Assembly (NCBI RefSeq): GCF_003515775.1
Contig: NZ_QWEI01000001.1
Coordinates: 926,692 to 990,691, forward strand
Direction of reading: 5' to 3'
DNA: 64,000 bases
Source of the DNA: Ureibacillus yapensis
GTDB taxonomy: Bacteria; Bacillota; Bacilli; Bacillales_A; Planococcaceae
The position numbers were made by a program, and so were the translations under genes. The number at the start of each line of letters is the position of its first letter. Within the stretch, counting starts at the first letter, position 1. A model generated the notes under the pieces. The model searched no databases, was not told the DNA's origin, and worked only from the letters and a program-made list of their open reading frames with translations. Shown here piece after piece: positions 24,377 to 32,771 of the stretch.

Positions 24377-26215
24377 TCAGTCTTTTGTCCGACTTTCTCC
24401 ACCTGTTGCTTTTTCAATGGCTTTTGTCATCATCCGGGTCGGCGAAGTTAAGCTTACAATCGTCGTGCCGGCATCAAATGGTCCTTTTTGTTCACCGGTT
24501 AAGAATGTTAAATGCTGGCCTTTATCTACTGCAAATAACGGAATTGTCTTATGTCGATCATCCTTTAGATAATCATCGAATGTATATTGCTCCGTTAAGG
24601 GGGTTTTGCGTATCGTATACCCTTCTTCGATGAGCCGATTTAATTTGTGAATATCATACCCTTCTTCAAATAGCTTCTTGCCGCCAATCCCCTTACTATA
24701 TTCTCTCGGATAATGCTGAGGAAGAGCGGTTTGGAAAGTTTGCTCACGTCCCAGCTCAGGTATGAACCGCTGGCAAATCAGCGCATTATATGCATCATCA
24801 TAAGTGGATGCTACCAAGACTTCATATGGGGTCAAGTCCGCATGATATTCAAACTGTTCACTTAAAATATCTCCCACTTCTGCGGCAATTCCCAACGAGC
24901 GTGCCGATGAGAGGGCTTCCCATGAACGGTCAACGATCAACACCGGTTTATTGAAGGATTGGATTGCATGCGCCAATACCGCACTGAAGGCACTCCCCCC
25001 TACGATTAAAAGCCCCCCATCATCCCCTGACTGCAGCTCAAGTTTTTTCGCCACCCAGCGAATGGAGAGGCCATGAGCGATAACCGTTGTAAATATTAGA
25101 GAAAGTGTTAATGCTGTGATTGCTTCCGTATTCTGAAATCCAAAATGAGCCAGTTCACTTGCGAAAAAACCCGAGACCGTTAGCGAAATGATTCCTCTTG
25201 GTGCAATCCAGCCAATGAAGAGCCGTTCTTGTTTTGTTAAGCCAAGTCCAATCGTGGATAGCCAAACCGATAAAGGCCTCACCAGAAACAACATCGCGAT
25301 GACAAATGCCAACATAGGCCAATTCAGCAAACCAATCAATGTATCGATTGAAAGTGATGCTGTCAGTATAATAAAAACCGCAGAAATCATAAGAACCGAA
25401 ATATTCTCCTTAAAATGAAGCAAATCTTTTAAAGAGGTTAAATCCATATTTGCCATTATAATGCCCATTGCGGTTACGGCTAACAGCCCTGTTTCGTGCA
25501 TCATTTCATCCGATAAAACGAATACCAGCAGCGCACTGACCAATACAATAGGCGATTTTAGAAATTCGGGAATGTACCCCTGTTCCAAAAACTTTCCGAG
25601 CATATAGCCCACAACCACCCCAATAAGCGTCGATAAAACGGATGCACCAAAGAATAATAATAGCGCAGTCGTCGTAATCATTTCGCTCATCCACAAGACA
25701 ATCTTCAATGAGAATAAAGCTAGCAGAACACCCACCGGATCAACGATAATGCCTTCCCATTTCAGGATTGTGGCTGGCCGTTCTTTTATTTTGGCCTGGC
25801 GCAATAAAGGAATAATAACGGTCGGACCTGTAATAATAAATAAGCCGCTAATAATAAATGACGCTTCCAATGACAAGCCTGCTAAAAAATAGGCCACGAT
25901 GGCGCCGACAAACCATGCGATCAACGAACCGAATGTGGAGATACGAAAAATGGCATGACGGGAATCTTTCATTTTTTTCATGTCCAAATTCAAGCTGCCT
26001 TCAAATAAAACAACAGCCACAGCAATGGAAATAAGTGGACCATACAACGGACCCAAACTTTCTTGCGGATCCAGCAAATTCAAAAAGGGCCCTGCCACTA
26101 ACCCTATGAGAGAGGTAATGATAATCGCCGGCAACCGAAAACGCCACGCCACCCATTGCGATAAAATCCCCAAAGTAACAACCGCAGTGATCTGAAAAAG
26201 AATCGAATCAAACAT
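24377..26215 (-). CDS. cation/proton antiporter (CPA1, NhaP-like) with C-terminal nucleotide-binding-like domain
   Basis: A 612-residue protein. The first ~390 residues form 12-13 membrane helices of a CPA1 antiporter, with the paired aspartate-type region around WEGIIVDPVGVLLALFS and GWIAPRGIISLTVSG. The cytoplasmic tail (about 395-600) starts with a Rossmann-like LLIVGGSAFSAVLAHAI, resembling TrkA-N/RCK regulatory domains. It probably exchanges Na+ or K+ for protons in pH or salt homeostasis. AAGGAGATAATAAG precedes the ATG. A REP-like repeat lies immediately upstream. Confidence 0.9.
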   Translation of the reverse strand: MFDSILFQITAVVTLGILSQWVAWRFRLPAIIITSLIGLVAGPFLNLLDPQESLGPLYGPLISIAVAVVLFEGSLNLDMKKMKDSRHAIFRISTFGSLIAWFVGAIVAYFLAGLSLEASFIISGLFIITGPTVIIPLLRQAKIKERPATILKWEGIIVDPVGVLLALFSLKIVLWMSEMITTTALLLFFGASVLSTLIGVVVGYMLGKFLEQGYIPEFLKSPIVLVSALLVFVLSDEMMHETGLLAVTAMGIIMANMDLTSLKDLLHFKENISVLMISAVFIILTASLSIDTLIGLLNWPMLAFVIAMLFLVRPLSVWLSTIGLGLTKQERLFIGWIAPRGIISLTVSGFFASELAHFGFQNTEAITALTLSLIFTTVIAHGLSIRWVAKKLELQSGDDGGLLIVGGSAFSAVLAHAIQSFNKPVLIVDRSWEALSSARSLGIAAEVGDILSEQFEYHADLTPYEVLVASTYDDAYNALICQRFIPELGREQTFQTALPQHYPREYSKGIGGKKLFEEGYDIHKLNRLIEEGYTIRKTPLTEQYTFDDYLKDDRHKTIPLFAVDKGQHLTFLTGEQKGPFDAGTTIVSLTSPTRMMTKAIEKATGGESRTKD

Positions 26216-26228
26216 CTTATTATCTCCT

Positions 26229-26406
26229 TATTAGAAAAGCGGAGAACGCCTGAACAGCCTCGACAAGCGTTGGCCGACAAGTACGCCACGTCCTGTGGCA
26301 TTGTCGGCACTTGCACATCCTGTGCGGCGGAGACTTCGACAAGAAGGCGCTTTTTGCCTTTGTCGGAGAAGTCGAAACGCTCGAGAGGCTGGCGTTCACA
26401 GCTGGA
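26229..26406 (+). repeat. Bacillaceae-type intergenic palindromic repeat, copy 1
   Basis: A GC-rich element of about 175 bp running from AGAAAAGCGGAGAACGCC to GAGGCTGGCGTTCACAGCTGG. Its ends match, in opposite orientation, the element at 53423-53543 (shared CGACAAGCG, GAAGTCGAAACGCTCGAG-like and GGCTGG segments). Inside are nested hairpins (GCCAC/GTGGC; CCGACA/TGTCGG; AAGGCG/CGCTTTTTGCC). AGAAAAGCGGAGAA repeats at 26411. I recognise this type from many Bacillaceae intergenic regions. It is non-coding and may form a strong RNA structure. Confidence 0.75.
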
Positions 26407-26461
26407 CATTAGAAAAGCGGAGAAAAATTTTAATCCTTCAAGCAACCTCAACCTTTAGCAA

Positions 26462-26512
26462 AAATAAAAAAGCCTTCCGCTCTTTGTAGTATTTGCGAAA
26501 GACCTTCTTCCA
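26462..26512 (-). terminator. probable terminator of the SDR-like gene
   Basis: On the minus strand AAGGTCTTTCGC can pair imperfectly with GCGGAAGGCTT and is followed by TTTTATTTTTGC. Confidence 0.5.
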
Positions 26513-26522
26513 TTCCAAATTC

Positions 26523-27338
26523 TTATTTACTTTCTTGATTGACGCTAAAACTTTTTAATTTTTCCTTATTGAACACAACTTCTTCATCCAGAGGAATCAA
26601 CTCTTCCGGTTTCAGCTTGTCCCAGTTGAATAGCTCTTCATCTTCACTCAACAGAGGATTCTCTTTTTTGGGTTCTGGCATTTTCAACCAATTCAGCTCT
26701 GCAGATTCATAGATGGCAACAGGAGATTTTTTGCCGAATAAAGCAATGACTTTCATTGCCAATGCAAGCTGGTCTGCTTCGATTGGGCGATATTTGTTCA
26801 GCGGGCCCACCAGCAATGGATTGAATATTGCCAAAGCCCACTCCCCCATCTTTTCTCCCAAACGGAACTCTTGTCTATCTCCAAGCAATAAGGATGGGCG
26901 CACGATGGATAACTGTGAAAGTTCCAGGGCAATTAATTCTTTCTCCAATTTCCCTTTCACTCGATTGTAATAGAAAGGCGATTTTTCATTCGACCCCATT
27001 GCCGTAATGATAATCGCGTGCATAATGCCGCTTTTTTTGGCCAAAGAAGCGATATGCAGAGGATATTCCACATCCACTTTTTCAAAAGCCTCCCGAGTGC
27101 CGGCTTTTTTTTGCGTTGTGCCCAAGCAGCAAAATAGTTCGTCGGCAAATTCAATATCGTTTTCTTCCAACTCATCAAATGAACGAACTTTTACTATGAG
27201 CTTTGGGTGGGCAAAAGCCAGGCTTCTCCGTGCAATGACGGTGACCGATATATATTCCTCGCTATCGCAAAGAAGCTTTACGAGATTCGAACCTACCAGC
27301 CCTGTACCTCCCACGATTAAGGCAGAACGCATTTTCAT
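26523..27338 (-). CDS. NAD(P)-binding SDR-like protein (HTATIP2/YbjT type)
   Basis: About 271 residues with an N-terminal Rossmann fold (ALIVGGTGLVGSNLVKLL, the GxTGxxG motif) and a body typical of atypical short-chain dehydrogenases (LGTTQKKAGTREAFEKVD; YNRVKGKLEKEL carries the Tyr/Lys-like region). A substrate cannot be inferred. Start choice: GGTGAT serves as ribosome site for an ATG at 27338 or 27332; a GTG at 27350 is also in frame but overlaps that site. The last ~60 residues are charged and probably flexible. Confidence 0.78.
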   Translation of the reverse strand: MKMRSALIVGGTGLVGSNLVKLLCDSEEYISVTVIARRSLAFAHPKLIVKVRSFDELEENDIEFADELFCCLGTTQKKAGTREAFEKVDVEYPLHIASLAKKSGIMHAIIITAMGSNEKSPFYYNRVKGKLEKELIALELSQLSIVRPSLLLGDRQEFRLGEKMGEWALAIFNPLLVGPLNKYRPIEADQLALAMKVIALFGKKSPVAIYESAELNWLKMPEPKKENPLLSEDEELFNWDKLKPEELIPLDEEVVFNKEKLKSFSVNQESK

Positions 27339-27493
27339 CTTTATCACCACATTTCGTTCATCTTTGTCTAACTTAGCGCATACATTGGAAAATCTAGCAA
27401 TCTATTCATCAGTTGATTTCTATTGTTATTTTTACACATACTTTCTAATTTTTCACCATAATTTAATTTAGAGCCGGGAAGGGATGGGATTTT

Positions 27494-28543
27494 ATGCAAA
27501 ATGAACTAAGTCTATCATCATTAAAAAAGAAAATCGTTTTTATCGTCGAACATAATGCATTAAAAGGATATTATCCAATTGAACGTGTAGCAACCATCGC
27601 GAAACTCTTGCAAGAAGAAGAAAGTGTTACTATTTTTTTGAATCAAGATGGACAAGAAGCGATCGAGATTTTAACTGATGCCCAACTATCTCCAGTTTTG
27701 TTTAGCCATCACACAGAACTGACCAATCAACTTCGCAGTTTACAGCCTGATTTAATTGTCCAGGATGGCAGGGATACTTTGGTGGAGCATATTGAAAAGC
27801 TGCGCCCATACTGCAAAACGATCGTTCATTTCGATGATTTTGGGGAAGGTGCACAGTTGGCGGATTGCAATATCCTTTCCCTTTATGAAGAAATAAAAGA
27901 AAATAGCGCCCAAAATAATTTATCAGGCACCTTTGCTTTTGCTGTAAAGGAATCTCTAAAAACCATTGCAAAAGAACGCGTGTCAAACGAATTATCCCAT
28001 CCTCCGCACATTGTGGTTGCTTATGAAGATGGAGACGAAAACAACTTAACGTTTCGAACGCTGCGCCATTTAACACAGCTGCAAATTCCTTTGCAAATTA
28101 CAGTGGCCATCGACCGTGAATACAAACACTCCATTGAAGATCTGCAAATGATGGTCTTGAGCCGTCGAAATACAAAGCTTTTAAAAGATGACCAAGCCCT
28201 GGAAAAACTTTTGCCTGAAGCAGACATCGTGATATGCAATGCAAACTACACCCCTTACAAAGTGGCGACGGTTGGCATTCCCTGCATTACGGCTGCGCAA
28301 AATGAGCGCGAGTTGAACAATGCTTTTCCACGGGAGCACAATGGCTTTGTCCATCTCGGGCTGGGACGCAAAATGAAGCAATCCAACATACAGAACGCCG
28401 TAATGGAATTATTATTGCACGAAGCCAGACGTGAACGCGCCGTTCGCAAGCAATTTGAACTGGATCTTCAAAATAACAATGAAGTCATCAAATCGCTCCT
28501 GCTGGACTTTGCTTATGAACGCCATAACATGGTTCCGCTTTAA
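27494..28543 (+). CDS. PseG/SpsG-like GT-B fold protein, function unknown
   Basis: A 349-residue cytosolic protein. The organisation resembles PseG/SpsG nucleotide-sugar hydrolases (GT28-like): IVFIVEHNALKGYYPIERVATIAKLL at the N-terminus, a VQDGRD then IVHFDDFGEGAQLADCNI segment comparable to the Asp-rich loop of PseG, and a C-terminal domain with ADIVICNANYTPYKVATVGIPCITA like the UDP-binding half. No pseudaminic-acid genes are near, so it stands alone. Assignment rests on pattern memory and is moderate. The ATG follows GGGAAGGGATGGG. Confidence 0.6.
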   Translation: MQNELSLSSLKKKIVFIVEHNALKGYYPIERVATIAKLLQEEESVTIFLNQDGQEAIEILTDAQLSPVLFSHHTELTNQLRSLQPDLIVQDGRDTLVEHIEKLRPYCKTIVHFDDFGEGAQLADCNILSLYEEIKENSAQNNLSGTFAFAVKESLKTIAKERVSNELSHPPHIVVAYEDGDENNLTFRTLRHLTQLQIPLQITVAIDREYKHSIEDLQMMVLSRRNTKLLKDDQALEKLLPEADIVICNANYTPYKVATVGIPCITAAQNERELNNAFPREHNGFVHLGLGRKMKQSNIQNAVMELLLHEARRERAVRKQFELDLQNNNEVIKSLLLDFAYERHNMVPL

Positions 28544-28565
28544 CAATCACCTTTAAGCGACAGCA

Positions 28566-28613
28566 AGCATTTCGGACGAGTCGTATCGCTCGTTTGAAGT
28601 GCTTTTATTTTTC
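28566..28613 (+). terminator. terminator of the PseG-like gene
   Basis: AGCATTTC...ACGAG pairs with CTCGT...GAAGTGCT and is followed by TTTATTTTT. Confidence 0.75.
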
Positions 28614-28704
28614 CCCACAGTACTATCATTATTAATGAAAAAACCTTCGTGCTTATGTTACAATGTTCATAAGTTTTGATGACGAATCATAAGGAGCGAC
28701 TTTC

Positions 28705-28893
28705 ATGGCTACTAAATCTGAGCTTGAACAACAAATTGCAGAGTTGAAAATGGATTATGTCAGACTTCAAGGCGATATCGAAAAGCTGGAAAGTACAGGC
28801 CATGCGGACTCTGTAGCAAAAGCTGAAGAAATCCTTTCCAACATGGAAAAACAACTTGCTGAACTGAACAAACAGCTCGCGGCATTGTCATAA
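28705..28893 (+). CDS. small coiled-coil protein (SE1832-like)
   Basis: A 62-residue protein that is almost entirely heptad-like helix (LEQQIAELKMDYVRLQGDIEKLES, then MEKQLAELNKQLAAL). The motif KMDYVRLQGDIEKLES recalls the short SE1832-type proteins of Staphylococcus and Bacillus, which are uncharacterised. AAGGAGCGACTTTC precedes the ATG. A TACAAT -10 is at 28659-28664. Its terminator begins within the coding sequence. Confidence 0.75.
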   Translation: MATKSELEQQIAELKMDYVRLQGDIEKLESTGHADSVAKAEEILSNMEKQLAELNKQLAALS

Positions 28894-28909
28894 CCCCGCG
28901 AGTTTTTTT
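28876..28909 (+). terminator. terminator overlapping the end of the small coiled-coil gene
   Basis: CTCGCGG inside the coding region pairs with CCGCGAG just past the stop and is followed by seven T. Confidence 0.85.
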
Positions 28910-28937
28910 AATGGCTATAGAACTGAATTGAAATGAA

Positions 28938-29129
28938 TTTCATTCAGCAAAAGTCACGACTACTATAATTGATTAGATAAATATGAAAAAGCAAATCTAT
29001 TCCATAGGGTTCAAACTCATACTGAATGAAATTAAAGCCTCCGGCGGATGTCACAGATTTTTAAAGGAAGTTATCGAGCCAGCTCGATAAAATCTGGACG
29101 CAAATACGCCAAGGCGCATTTGATTAATT
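28938..29129 (+). repeat. interspersed palindromic element family R1, copy A
   Basis: Shares long segments with the reverse complement of 63505-63785: CTGAATGAAAT, CCGGCGGA.GTCACAG, ATTTTTAAAGG.AG, TCGAG..AGCTCGATAAAATC and AATACGCCAAGGCG.ATTTG. The TTTCATTCAG (28938-28947) and CTGAATGAAA (29022-29031) arms are split here by about 74 bp, whereas in copy B they form a tight hairpin. The element ends one base before the ribosome site of the ABC-F gene, so it supplies that gene's 5' leader. It contains further hairpins (ATCGAGC/GCTCGAT). Confidence 0.8.
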
Positions 29130-29141
29130 GGAGGATATAAC

Positions 29142-30710
29142 ATGGCAATATTAACAGTTGAAAACTTAGGTCATTCCTTTGGTGATCGCACACTCTTCAA
29201 GGATGTTTCATTCCGCCTTGTTGAAGGCGACCACATCGGATTGGTCGGTGCCAATGGTGTGGGTAAATCCACGTTAATGGGCATCATTACCGGGCAAACT
29301 ATCCATGATACAGGTAAAGTGGAATGGCTGCCGGGCACACACTACGGATATTTGGACCAACATACCGTATTGACTGCCGGACGTACAATGCGCGACGCTT
29401 TGCGGGACGCTTTCCTTCCTCTTTATAAAAAAGAAGAAGAACTAAATGAAATTGCAAATAAAATGGGCGACGCGACACCAGAAGAGCTGGAAGAACTGCT
29501 CGAACAAATGGCGGAAGTACAGGATGCATTGGATGCCGGCGACTTCTATAGTCTGGATATTAAAATCGAGGAAGTCGCGCGCGGTCTTGGCTTGGATGCC
29601 ATTGGACTCGAGCGGGATGTGGCTGCCCTATCCGGCGGTCAGCGCACAAAGGTTTTATTGGCCAAACTGTTGCTTGAAAAACCGAAAGTGCTATTGCTGG
29701 ATGAGCCAACCAACTACCTGGACGAAGAGCATGTAACTTGGTTAAAAAACTATCTTAAAAACTATCCCCATGCGTTTTTATTGATCTCCCATGATACTGA
29801 GTTCATGAATGAAACGGTCGATGTGATTTTCCAACTTGAATTCTCTAAACTAACACGCTATACAGCTACTTACGAGAAATTCTTGGAACTTGCGGAAATT
29901 AACAAGCGCCAGCATATTGAGGCGTATGAGAAGCAACAAGAATTCATTAAGAAGCAAGAGGATTTCATTGCAAAAAATAAAGCGCGCTACTCAACGACAG
30001 GACGTGCCAAGTCACGTGCAAAACAGCTTGATCGTCTGGAACGCATTGACCGTCCAGAAACTGCCGTAAAACCGGAATTCAGTTTTAAAGAAGCAAGAAC
30101 ACCAAGCCGCTATGTTGTGGAAGCCGAAAATCTTGTCATTGGATATGATCAAGAAAAACCATTGCTCCCACCTCTGACATTTATGATTGAGCGCGGAGAA
30201 AAAATTGCGCTTGTCGGCATGAACGGTGTGGGTAAATCCACACTTCTCAAAACGATGCTCGGGAAAGTGAAGCCTCTTGATGGAAACGTCATCCTTGGCG
30301 ACTATTTGGTACCTTCTTATTTTGAACAAGAAGTAAAAGCGGATAAAATCACGCCAATCGATGATGTGTGGAATGCCTTCCCATCTATGGAGCAAGCGCA
30401 GGTTCGTGCTGCTTTAGCCCGTGCCGGTCTGAAAACGGATCATATTACACGTCCGTTAAATTCGCTATCAGGGGGCGAGCAAGCGAAAGTGCGTCTATGC
30501 AAACTGATGATGAACGAAACAAACTGGTTAATCTTTGACGAACCAACAAACCACTTGGATGTGGATGCCAAAGCAGAATTGAAACGCGCCATGCAGGATT
30601 TCAAGGGCACTATTGTGTTGGTATCCCATGAGCCTGAATTCTATGAAGGATTGGCAACAAAAGTGTGGAATGTGCAGGACTGGTTTACTACAGGAAAAAC
30701 AGATTTATAG
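29142..30710 (+). CDS. ABC-F family ribosome-associated ATPase (YfmM-like)
   Basis: A 522-residue soluble protein with two ATP-binding cassettes and no membrane domain. Walker A motifs are GANGVGKST (about 37-45) and GMNGVGKST (about 355-363). Signature motifs are LSGGQRTK and LSGGEQAK, and Walker B is LLLDEPTNYLD and LIFDEPTNHLD. A linker of about 90 residues with a basic helical hairpin (KQQEFIKKQEDFIAKNKARYSTTGRAKSRAKQ) would reach the tRNA site. Length and linker suggest the YfmM subgroup. ABC-F proteins relieve ribosome stalling, some conferring antibiotic protection. GGAGGATATAAC precedes the ATG. Confidence 0.93.
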   Translation: MAILTVENLGHSFGDRTLFKDVSFRLVEGDHIGLVGANGVGKSTLMGIITGQTIHDTGKVEWLPGTHYGYLDQHTVLTAGRTMRDALRDAFLPLYKKEEELNEIANKMGDATPEELEELLEQMAEVQDALDAGDFYSLDIKIEEVARGLGLDAIGLERDVAALSGGQRTKVLLAKLLLEKPKVLLLDEPTNYLDEEHVTWLKNYLKNYPHAFLLISHDTEFMNETVDVIFQLEFSKLTRYTATYEKFLELAEINKRQHIEAYEKQQEFIKKQEDFIAKNKARYSTTGRAKSRAKQLDRLERIDRPETAVKPEFSFKEARTPSRYVVEAENLVIGYDQEKPLLPPLTFMIERGEKIALVGMNGVGKSTLLKTMLGKVKPLDGNVILGDYLVPSYFEQEVKADKITPIDDVWNAFPSMEQAQVRAALARAGLKTDHITRPLNSLSGGEQAKVRLCKLMMNETNWLIFDEPTNHLDVDAKAELKRAMQDFKGTIVLVSHEPEFYEGLATKVWNVQDWFTTGKTDL

Positions 30711-30717
30711 AATGATG

Positions 30718-30759
30718 TACGGTTTAAGCTCTTCATCGAGGAGCTTAAACCGTTTTTTT
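30718..30759 (+). terminator. terminator of the ABC-F gene
   Basis: ACGGTTTAAGCTC and its perfect complement flank a 9-nt loop and are followed by T7. Confidence 0.92.
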
Positions 30760-30911
30760 GGTAAGATTCTGCTATTTTGCTAGTGGGTTGAAAAGTGAAG
30801 TTTGGCAGTTTGTTAGTTATGGTCAAAAAATGGGTGGTAGACTAGTAAATTTTTCTGAATTTGGTTGTGCCTGGGATTTTTGAAGAGGGTTACCCTGGTG
30901 CATTTCGGATT

Positions 30912-31005
30912 CTATGGGACACATTTTGAAACCTATGGGACACTTTTAGGATTCTATGGGACAGATTTAACATTCTATGAGACACTTTTTATTTTCTATG
31001 GGACA
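30912..31005. repeat. five 21-bp-periodic direct repeats (CTATGGGAC iterons)
   Basis: The 9-mer CTATGGGAC starts at 30912, 30933, 30954 and 30996, with one variant (CTATGAGAC) at 30975: exact 21-bp spacing, with AT-rich spacers of variable sequence. All copies therefore face the same side of the helix. The last copy encodes the final residues of the NERD protein. This could be a protein-binding array; no function is known to me. Confidence 0.8.
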
Positions 31006-31969
31006 TTTCAGAAATAGTTGATGGTATTAGGTAATTTTTATATCTCCGTTCCCCTTCACATTTCAGATCCAGGCTGTTAAGTATTCGATATGCAGTCTTT
31101 CTAGACTCAATCCCAAAAAACTCCCTAAATTCACCATTCGTCAGGCGCTCCCCCCACAGCAAACGATAATCGTTCAACGCTTCATAAAAGGCGCTTTCAT
31201 CATTATTCCCACACCTACTGCAATGCCAACTTCCATATTTATAATGCATTTGCACTCCATGATTGCAACCGGGACACAATACTCCCCTCTTCAATCTTTG
31301 TGAATCAATCTTAGGCTGCCAGCTGCTGCCTAACCTCCGTTTCCTAATCAGTTCCTCGGCTATCGAATGCATCTCAGTATCTTCAATAATACGCTCTTTA
31401 TATCTCGCAAATAATTTCCCCATTTTATACCTCAATCCGCTCACCTGAAACACAAGTACATCTCTCGCGTTGACTTCCCCGATGATTGAATAAGGATTCG
31501 CAAAGACTACTCCGGACACTACCGGAATGGCTATTCCTAGTTCCCGCAAGAACTCTCTCACAAATCCCCCATGCCTTCTTACTTGATCAACTGGATTAGT
31601 AAAGCCTTCCATCCTTCCATCAGCGCGAGTGCGTATACATTGATTGGTTTCATCATTTATATCAATGCGGCCGGCAATATTTTTTACTTCCATAACAAAA
31701 ATAAAATAAGGACAAAGAAAGAGTGCATCTATTTGATGCGTAAAAGCGTCTTTATTTTCAAACCTCAAACCATTCAGCAATACAAAAGGACACTGTATTT
31801 GGAAGTCCAGCCATTCTCGGTCCAAACGTTGTTCTCCATAAAAACCGGCTTTTTCACGCTTCAGTTTTTCTTCGTACTGGCTATATAAGGGATCATCACC
31901 ACATAATCTCCTCAAGATGCACTCAAGCAGCGGAATCGTATCGGGTTCGTTGCGTTTCCACTTTATCAT
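30989..31969 (-). CDS. NERD-domain protein with zinc ribbon and winged-helix-like tail
   Basis: A 326-residue protein. The NERD (nuclease-related) domain covers about 40-160, with the nuclease-type residues Asp81, Glu94-x-Lys96 (VMEVKN) and Gln129 (NPVDQ). A zinc ribbon follows (Cys232, Cys235, Cys250, Cys253; CPGC...CSRC) and the C-terminus (about 276-310) looks like a small winged helix. This suggests DNA binding and possible cleavage; a cellular role is not known. The final residues MSHRK are encoded by a copy of the 21-bp repeat, so the natural stop may have been displaced. AAGGAGGGGGTAG precedes the ATG. Confidence 0.85.
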   Translation of the reverse strand: MIKWKRNEPDTIPLLECILRRLCGDDPLYSQYEEKLKREKAGFYGEQRLDREWLDFQIQCPFVLLNGLRFENKDAFTHQIDALFLCPYFIFVMEVKNIAGRIDINDETNQCIRTRADGRMEGFTNPVDQVRRHGGFVREFLRELGIAIPVVSGVVFANPYSIIGEVNARDVLVFQVSGLRYKMGKLFARYKERIIEDTEMHSIAEELIRKRRLGSSWQPKIDSQRLKRGVLCPGCNHGVQMHYKYGSWHCSRCGNNDESAFYEALNDYRLLWGERLTNGEFREFFGIESRKTAYRILNSLDLKCEGERRYKNYLIPSTISEMSHRK

Positions 31970-32291
31970 CTACCCCCTCCTTGCCTGTATTTTACAAATC
32001 ACTTCACTTTTTTACAAAATCTTAAATTCTATTTTTCAAATGATACAGAGATTTAAAAGAAATATTTCAAACTATCACCAAAAGAAGAAAAATGCAAATA
32101 AATGAAACTTTTATTTTTGAAATACGTATATATTTATAAGAAAACGGTTATTAATTAATTGTAAGCAGCTTACATAAGCATTTTGCAATTATAATTGACT
32201 TATAGATGTCTTACTGGTAAGATATTTATATAAACTAAAATAACTTATCAGTGGGCTAACAAACCTAAATTAAAAGAAAGTGGGAGATTTT
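31970..32291. other. divergent AT-rich intergenic region (NERD gene and spx paralogue)
   Basis: About 320 bases without a gene. It holds the spx-paralogue promoter (listed separately) and AT-rich sequence upstream of the NERD gene in which I cannot pick a promoter. TTTTATTTTTGAAATAC and surrounding A/T tracts suggest intrinsic curvature only. Confidence 0.4.
32195..32223 (+). promoter_or_regulatory. sigma-A promoter of the Spx-family gene
   Basis: TTGACT (32195-32200) and TAAGAT (32218-32223) are separated by 17 bp. The start would lie near 32230, giving a leader of about 60 nt. Confidence 0.6.
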
Positions 32292-32696
32292 ATGACAGTT
32301 ACAATTTACACACAATCTAGCTGTTCTTCTTCACGAAAAGCAATCAAATGGTTAAAAGCCAACAATATTCCTTTTACTGAAAAACGAATCACATCACAAC
32401 CATTAACATTGGCTGAATTTAAGAATATTTTAAAAATGACTGAAGACGGAACAGATGAAATTATTGCAACAAACTCAAATGATTTCAAAAACTTGAACAT
32501 TGATATTGATCAATTATCCATCCAGGATCTTTATAATTTAATTCAACAGCATCCTCGTATGTTGCGCAGTCCCATCATGCTTGATGAAAAGCGGATTCAA
32601 GTAGGCTATAACGAAATGGATATCCGCCGCTTCATTCCACGTAAAGTGCGTGCTTATGAATTAAATGCAATGCAACAACTTGCTGCTCAAGGCTGA
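32292..32696 (+). CDS. Spx-family RNA polymerase-binding regulator lacking the second redox cysteine
   Basis: A 134-residue ArsC-fold protein, closely similar to B. subtilis Spx over its length: MTEDGTDEII (with the alpha-CTD-contacting glycine), DLYNLIQQHP, VGYNEMDIRRFIPRKVR. The redox CxxC is altered to CSSS (Cys11 kept, Ser14 in place of the second Cys), and the residue equivalent to Arg92 near the switch is Ser93 (LRSPIM). Spx binds the RNA polymerase alpha subunit and redirects transcription under thiol stress; this version should not form the intramolecular disulfide. GGGAG five bases upstream favours ATG 32292 over an in-frame GTG at 32280. Confidence 0.88.
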   Translation: MTVTIYTQSSCSSSRKAIKWLKANNIPFTEKRITSQPLTLAEFKNILKMTEDGTDEIIATNSNDFKNLNIDIDQLSIQDLYNLIQQHPRMLRSPIMLDEKRIQVGYNEMDIRRFIPRKVRAYELNAMQQLAAQG

Positions 32697-32771
32697 TCAA
32701 GCACCTTAACGAATTCTAGTTCGTAAAATGACATTATGCGATATGAATTAGGTAAGTGGAGCTGAAACATT

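Noticed and set aside
26216..26522. Plus-strand frames of 60-odd codons and a minus-strand frame of 115 codons across the repeat
   Set aside because: They lie in the palindromic element and show no ribosome site or family features.
30912..31005. 21-bp-periodic repeats as a short CRISPR array
   Set aside because: The conserved part is only 9 bp, with spacers of 12 bp, far outside CRISPR geometry.
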